From an uncultured Christensenella sp. (lineage in GTDB: Bacteria; Bacillota; Clostridia; Christensenellales; Pumilibacteraceae): a stretch of DNA of 64,000 bases. Position numbers and translations under genes: made by a program. The stretch is from contig CAJUGC010000004.1 of NCBI GenBank assembly GCA_910585955.1, positions 62,001-126,000 of the forward strand, read 5' to 3'. The notes under the pieces are model-generated. The model had not been told where the DNA came from. It did not search any database and worked only from the letters and a program-made list of their open reading frames with translations. This document shows positions 60,874 through 64,000 of the stretch, in pieces. Each line of letters opens with the position of its first letter. The stretch's first letter is position 1.

Positions 60874-62502
60874 TTAGATGTACTCGAGTTTTTGCAATAC
60901 TTCGTCTTTGACAGCCGCCGCCTCTTCGAAGATCTTGCGATAGCCGTCTATTTCGTCGAGACAGGCGATAAGCGTACTTTTACCTCGCTCTATCCTTGCG
61001 GGGAACGCCTTTATTTTGAGCGCCGTCGTTATCACCACTACGGCGACGAATATGACGAACAGACCCGCTCCCGCGATATAGCCCCAAATGATGTTCGCCG
61101 CCATGCCGATTATGCAACCGACAAGAAGCGCGGCAATGGCGATTATGCTTAAGACAAGATTGGATTTCGTAAATATCACGAGACGCGAACGCTCGGCAAG
61201 GAACTTGTTTTCGAGCGCCTTCGTGACCGCCTCGCGGTCTTTGCCGTCCGTCGTGTCCTCCCAAAGGTCGATTTTAAGTTTGAACGCCGCGGGAGCGGAG
61301 CTTTTGATATTGTGGTCGTACTCCTCGATTGCGTCTTTATACCAGCCTTTGGTCTTTTCCATGGCAAACTTCTGGACCGTCTCGTCCTCGCCCTCGGGAT
61401 AGACCGCCCACTTGAACATCTGTTTGCCGATATTGGGCGCGTCTTTTACCGTTTCCATATACGCGGCATACTGTTTCTTAGCCGCTTCGACGTCGCCTTC
61501 GTGCTCCATTACGAGCTTATAAAACATCTGTTCGTTACGAAGCCTTATCTCTTCCTCGTCGTAATTCGTGACAAGATCGTCAAGCAACGCGTCAACGCTG
61601 CGGATAAAGTCGCTCGAACAATCGTAATGCTTGACGTTGTCGAGAGCTTCCACACGTTTGAGCGCCGTCTTGTATCTTCCGGCATTGGAAAGCGACGCAT
61701 TCATTTCGTCTACGTTCTCGCAATACTCGCCGAGCACGCCGGCCTTCATGGAAACTTTTTCGGCGGGAAGACTCGTGATATAGCCGTTGTAGCTCGATAC
61801 GAGGTCCGAGGATATCTCCGTATTGGCGGAAAGCTCCGATACCCACTTGTCTACCGTCGAGCGAACGAACTCGTCGAGACCGTAATCGTTGCCGAACACG
61901 CCGTACAGATACGCTTGAAGAAGCAGCGCGGTCTCTCTCGGAGGATGCGCCGAATCTACCGAGCCGAAGTAATCGAACATCCATTCGCGCGCCTCGCGGT
62001 GGCGACCGAAGCGGAGATTGAGAAGACAAAAGAACAGCGACGTCTTTACGGCGTCTCTTCTCATAGCCTCGGAAACGGCGTTTTTGCAGACCTCTCTGTC
62101 GTTCTGCACCCAGGCGCTTATCGCTATGAACGCATATGAAAGCCAATAGCGCGAGCTGGACATCCAAAGCTCCTCAGACAGTTTGGACACCGTGGAATTG
62201 CGCGCAAGGTTGATGTTGAAGTCCTTTATCACGCCGAGCACCGAACGGCGAACCACCTGATAGGTCTTGAGCTGTTCGTTGAGCTGTTGTTCTATTTTGA
62301 GGACGTTTTCGTGAGCGAGCTGTTTTTCCTCGCCCTCGATTATCATCTCGCGTAAATCGATTATTTTCTGATTTACGTTTGCCACGGTCTTGTCTATCTT
62401 GTCGAGAGCGACGTTTACCTTCTGCGCCTCGGCAGATACGCCCGAAGCGAACCTGTCCGCCGTGCTTTTGAGCTCGCTTACGAGCGACGACGTATTACTC
62501 AT
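60874..62502 (-). CDS. Coiled-coil/two-TM protein, paralogue 2 of the AAA+ operon
   Basis: A 542-residue protein. The N-terminal coiled coil (about 1-100) is followed by SRYWLSYAFIAISAW ... DREVCKNAV ... LFFCLLNLRFGRHREAREW, which aligns closely with the gene upstream (YWLAYATMAVMLW ... REACERAV ... LFFLLASLRFDRIEAAREW). Two membrane helices lie at about 450-495 (LSIIAIAALLVGCIIGMAAN, YIAGAGLFVIFVAVVVI). The tail PARIERG ... DGYRKIFEEA is shared by all three paralogues. Its start overlaps the preceding gene by eight bases. Function unknown; helical body is probably TPR/SEL1-like. Confidence 0.75.
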   Translation of the reverse strand: MSNTSSLVSELKSTADRFASGVSAEAQKVNVALDKIDKTVANVNQKIIDLREMIIEGEEKQLAHENVLKIEQQLNEQLKTYQVVRRSVLGVIKDFNINLARNSTVSKLSEELWMSSSRYWLSYAFIAISAWVQNDREVCKNAVSEAMRRDAVKTSLFFCLLNLRFGRHREAREWMFDYFGSVDSAHPPRETALLLQAYLYGVFGNDYGLDEFVRSTVDKWVSELSANTEISSDLVSSYNGYITSLPAEKVSMKAGVLGEYCENVDEMNASLSNAGRYKTALKRVEALDNVKHYDCSSDFIRSVDALLDDLVTNYDEEEIRLRNEQMFYKLVMEHEGDVEAAKKQYAAYMETVKDAPNIGKQMFKWAVYPEGEDETVQKFAMEKTKGWYKDAIEEYDHNIKSSAPAAFKLKIDLWEDTTDGKDREAVTKALENKFLAERSRLVIFTKSNLVLSIIAIAALLVGCIIGMAANIIWGYIAGAGLFVIFVAVVVITTALKIKAFPARIERGKSTLIACLDEIDGYRKIFEEAAAVKDEVLQKLEYI

Positions 62503-64000
62503 TGGCGTTTACCTCCTTCAATACTTTTAAAAGTTCGTCGTACACGCTGTCCGCTTCCCTGTAAGCCGCGCGCCAGCCTGCCAAATCTTTAAGTCCCGTT
62601 TCGAGCATTTTAACTCCGTTTTCAATGCGGTAATCGAAGCTTCGTCGGATCTTTTCCCGCTGAGTTATTCCGAGCATTACGAGTCCCGCCGCAGCGCCTG
62701 CGGCTACGAGCGCAAGCATCAAAAGCGTTACGCTCGCGGACGTCTTCCAACCCACGACGAAACCGACGACGGTGAGAACGGCGAACAGTGCGGTCATGAC
62801 GGCGAATATAGCCGTAAGCTTGTTCGATAGCGAGACTTGTTTGTCCTCTTTTATCCTCGCCTTTATAAGTCCGTCGTAATGCTTCAAAAGTTTCGGCTTG
62901 TTCTCCCCGAAACTGTTTTCGTCGCCCGACAGTTTGCAACCGTCTATCGCATAGTCGTAAACCGCCTTTTCCCTTTCTCGGTAGCCGGCGTACTTTTCGG
63001 CTCCCGCAACCGCTTCTTTGCGTATGAACGAAAGCGCGAATTTCTTGACGCGCGAATCGGCTTTGGAATCCGCCCCGAGAGCGCTGTTCGTCATTATGAG
63101 AGCGAGATTGCGGTTTTGGGCTTTCTGCATTAAGTAGTTGTCGAAAGACGCCTTCGCTTCGTCGATTCTGCCGTTTGCTTTAACGACCATTTCTTCGTAT
63201 GCTATCTTATCGAGAAGTTCCTGCTCCGCATCGTCGTTTGAGGATATGAGAGCGTAAAGCGCGTCTTCTATGCGTTCCGCGAGCCGGTCGGAAAGAGGCG
63301 CGTCTTCGCTTATGACCGACTTAAAATAATCGCGAAGTTTTGCGTTCTTTTCGGCGTCCGACAGAAGGCTCATCATGTCGTCGTACTCGGGACAAATGTG
63401 CTTTAAAGCCACGAACTCCTTTCGCGTAACGGAGATGTAAGCGTCGAAATAGCCGTCCACCGCTTCCTGCACCGCTCTTCTCGAAGCGGGATCGCGGTTG
63501 CTCTCCTCTAAAAGAGAGCGTATCTTTTCCTGCACGGCGCGGGCAAATTCCGCGTCCGCGCCGAGCGCGCCGCAGAGGAGCACCTGCAATATGTAGATTA
63601 TTTCCTCGCCTACGCCGCCGCCGTCCACAAGATCGAAGTACACCCTATACCACTCGCGAGCCGCTTCTATGCGGTCGAAACGAAGGCTGGCAAGCAAGAA
63701 GAACAACGCCGACTTGCGTTCGTTTATCTGCATACTCTTGAATACAGCGCGCTCGCACGCCTCACGCTCGTCGCTTGCCCAAAGCATGACCGCCATGGTC
63801 GCGTACGCGAGCCAATAGTCGGTGTTCGCAAGATACATCTTTTCGACCTTTTGCCGAGGCTCGTCACTCTTCCAGATGTTGGCGTCGAGACCGACGACAT
63901 AGCCGAGCGCGACCTGCCGAAGCTCGTTGTATAGCCCGTAGCGGACATTGTACTTATCGTAATCGCCCGTGAGATTTTTGGAAGCCGTGCTGCCGTTTTT
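62495..64000 (-). CDS. Coiled-coil/two-TM protein, paralogue 1 of the AAA+ operon (partial, start beyond the window)
   Basis: The frame is open to the window edge without a convincing start: the residues before the internal Met at 63838 (YNVRYGLYNELRQVALGYVV, then WKSDEPRQKVEK) align with the matching region of paralogue 2, so they belong to the protein. The visible 501 residues have the YWLAYATMAV/NERKSALFFLLASLRF signature, two membrane helices near the C-terminus (LTAIFAVMTALFAVLTVVGF and TLLMLALVAAGAAAGLVML) and the tail DYRIENG ... WRAAYREAD. The end overlaps paralogue 2 by eight bases. Only the N-terminal coiled coil should be missing. Confidence 0.75.
   Translation of the reverse strand, partial: KNGSTASKNLTGDYDKYNVRYGLYNELRQVALGYVVGLDANIWKSDEPRQKVEKMYLANTDYWLAYATMAVMLWASDEREACERAVFKSMQINERKSALFFLLASLRFDRIEAAREWYRVYFDLVDGGGVGEEIIYILQVLLCGALGADAEFARAVQEKIRSLLEESNRDPASRRAVQEAVDGYFDAYISVTRKEFVALKHICPEYDDMMSLLSDAEKNAKLRDYFKSVISEDAPLSDRLAERIEDALYALISSNDDAEQELLDKIAYEEMVVKANGRIDEAKASFDNYLMQKAQNRNLALIMTNSALGADSKADSRVKKFALSFIRKEAVAGAEKYAGYREREKAVYDYAIDGCKLSGDENSFGENKPKLLKHYDGLIKARIKEDKQVSLSNKLTAIFAVMTALFAVLTVVGFVVGWKTSASVTLLMLALVAAGAAAGLVMLGITQREKIRRSFDYRIENGVKMLETGLKDLAGWRAAYREADSVYDELLKVLKEVNANE

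Noticed and set aside
1..64000. CRISPR array
   Set aside because: Repeats are scattered singly between genes; no regular repeat-spacer series was seen.

Overview
The window looks like chromosome from an uncultured, probably gut-associated and spore-forming clostridial Bacillota. The evidence is the gene content: a CwlD-type cortex amidase, a zinc-ribbon/TIR protein of the kind common in gut Clostridia, VanW, AsnRS beside an archaeal-type AspRS, and P-II proteins paired with DUF1538. Sigma-A promoters are close to consensus (TTGACA-17-TATAAT), and the intergenic repeats are clostridial in style. Most of the DNA is of medium GC. One block, about 18.4-24.6 kb, is clearly richer in A and T. No function was verified by search; names rest on motifs I could read.

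Layout. 0-5.9 kb: asnS and aspS (minus), asnB (plus) and a tRNA-Arg(CCG). 6.1-7.9 kb: three consecutive DUF11-type genes, the last ending in a cysteine-rich tail. 8.1-14.1 kb: one giant minus-strand gene (zinc ribbon, TIR, helical repeats, two or more membrane segments, BspA-like LRRs). 14.3-15.5 kb: DUF2461 with an autoregulated TetR. 15.75-18.35 kb: a metal-efflux operon (ArsR sensor, HMA protein, P1B ATPase). 18.4-24.5 kb: an AT-rich three-gene cassette (unknown large protein, ParA/MinD-like ATPase, HD-domain protein). 24.6-28.0 kb: VanW and an ABC-ATPase-like protein that has lost every catalytic motif.

28.2-33.1 kb: arginine operon argC-argB-argD-argF-GNAT. 33.1-41.8 kb: a nine-gene minus-strand run lemA, DUF2207, tyrA, aroC, aroB, aroA, aroE, aroQ, aroK, giving shikimate-pathway steps two to seven plus prephenate dehydrogenase. 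42.1-50.1 kb: cwlD, an M1 metallopeptidase lipoprotein and the two subunits of a type IIA topoisomerase, separated by long mosaic repeats. 50.4-53.9 kb: a serine hydrolase, murG and a membrane-anchored protein. 54.3-56.7 kb: a double-DUF1538 membrane protein with two P-II-like proteins. 57.1-64.0 kb (continuing past the edge): a tightly coupled operon with an AAA+ ATPase, two small proteins and three paralogous coiled-coil/membrane proteins.

Best candidates for undescribed systems are (1) the AAA+ operon with three paralogous membrane proteins, (2) the AT-rich HD/ParA-like cassette, (3) the DUF11 gene series split exactly at domain boundaries and (4) the dead ABC ATPase. The intergenic regions also carry a modular repeat family whose hairpin stems change sequence while keeping pairing.
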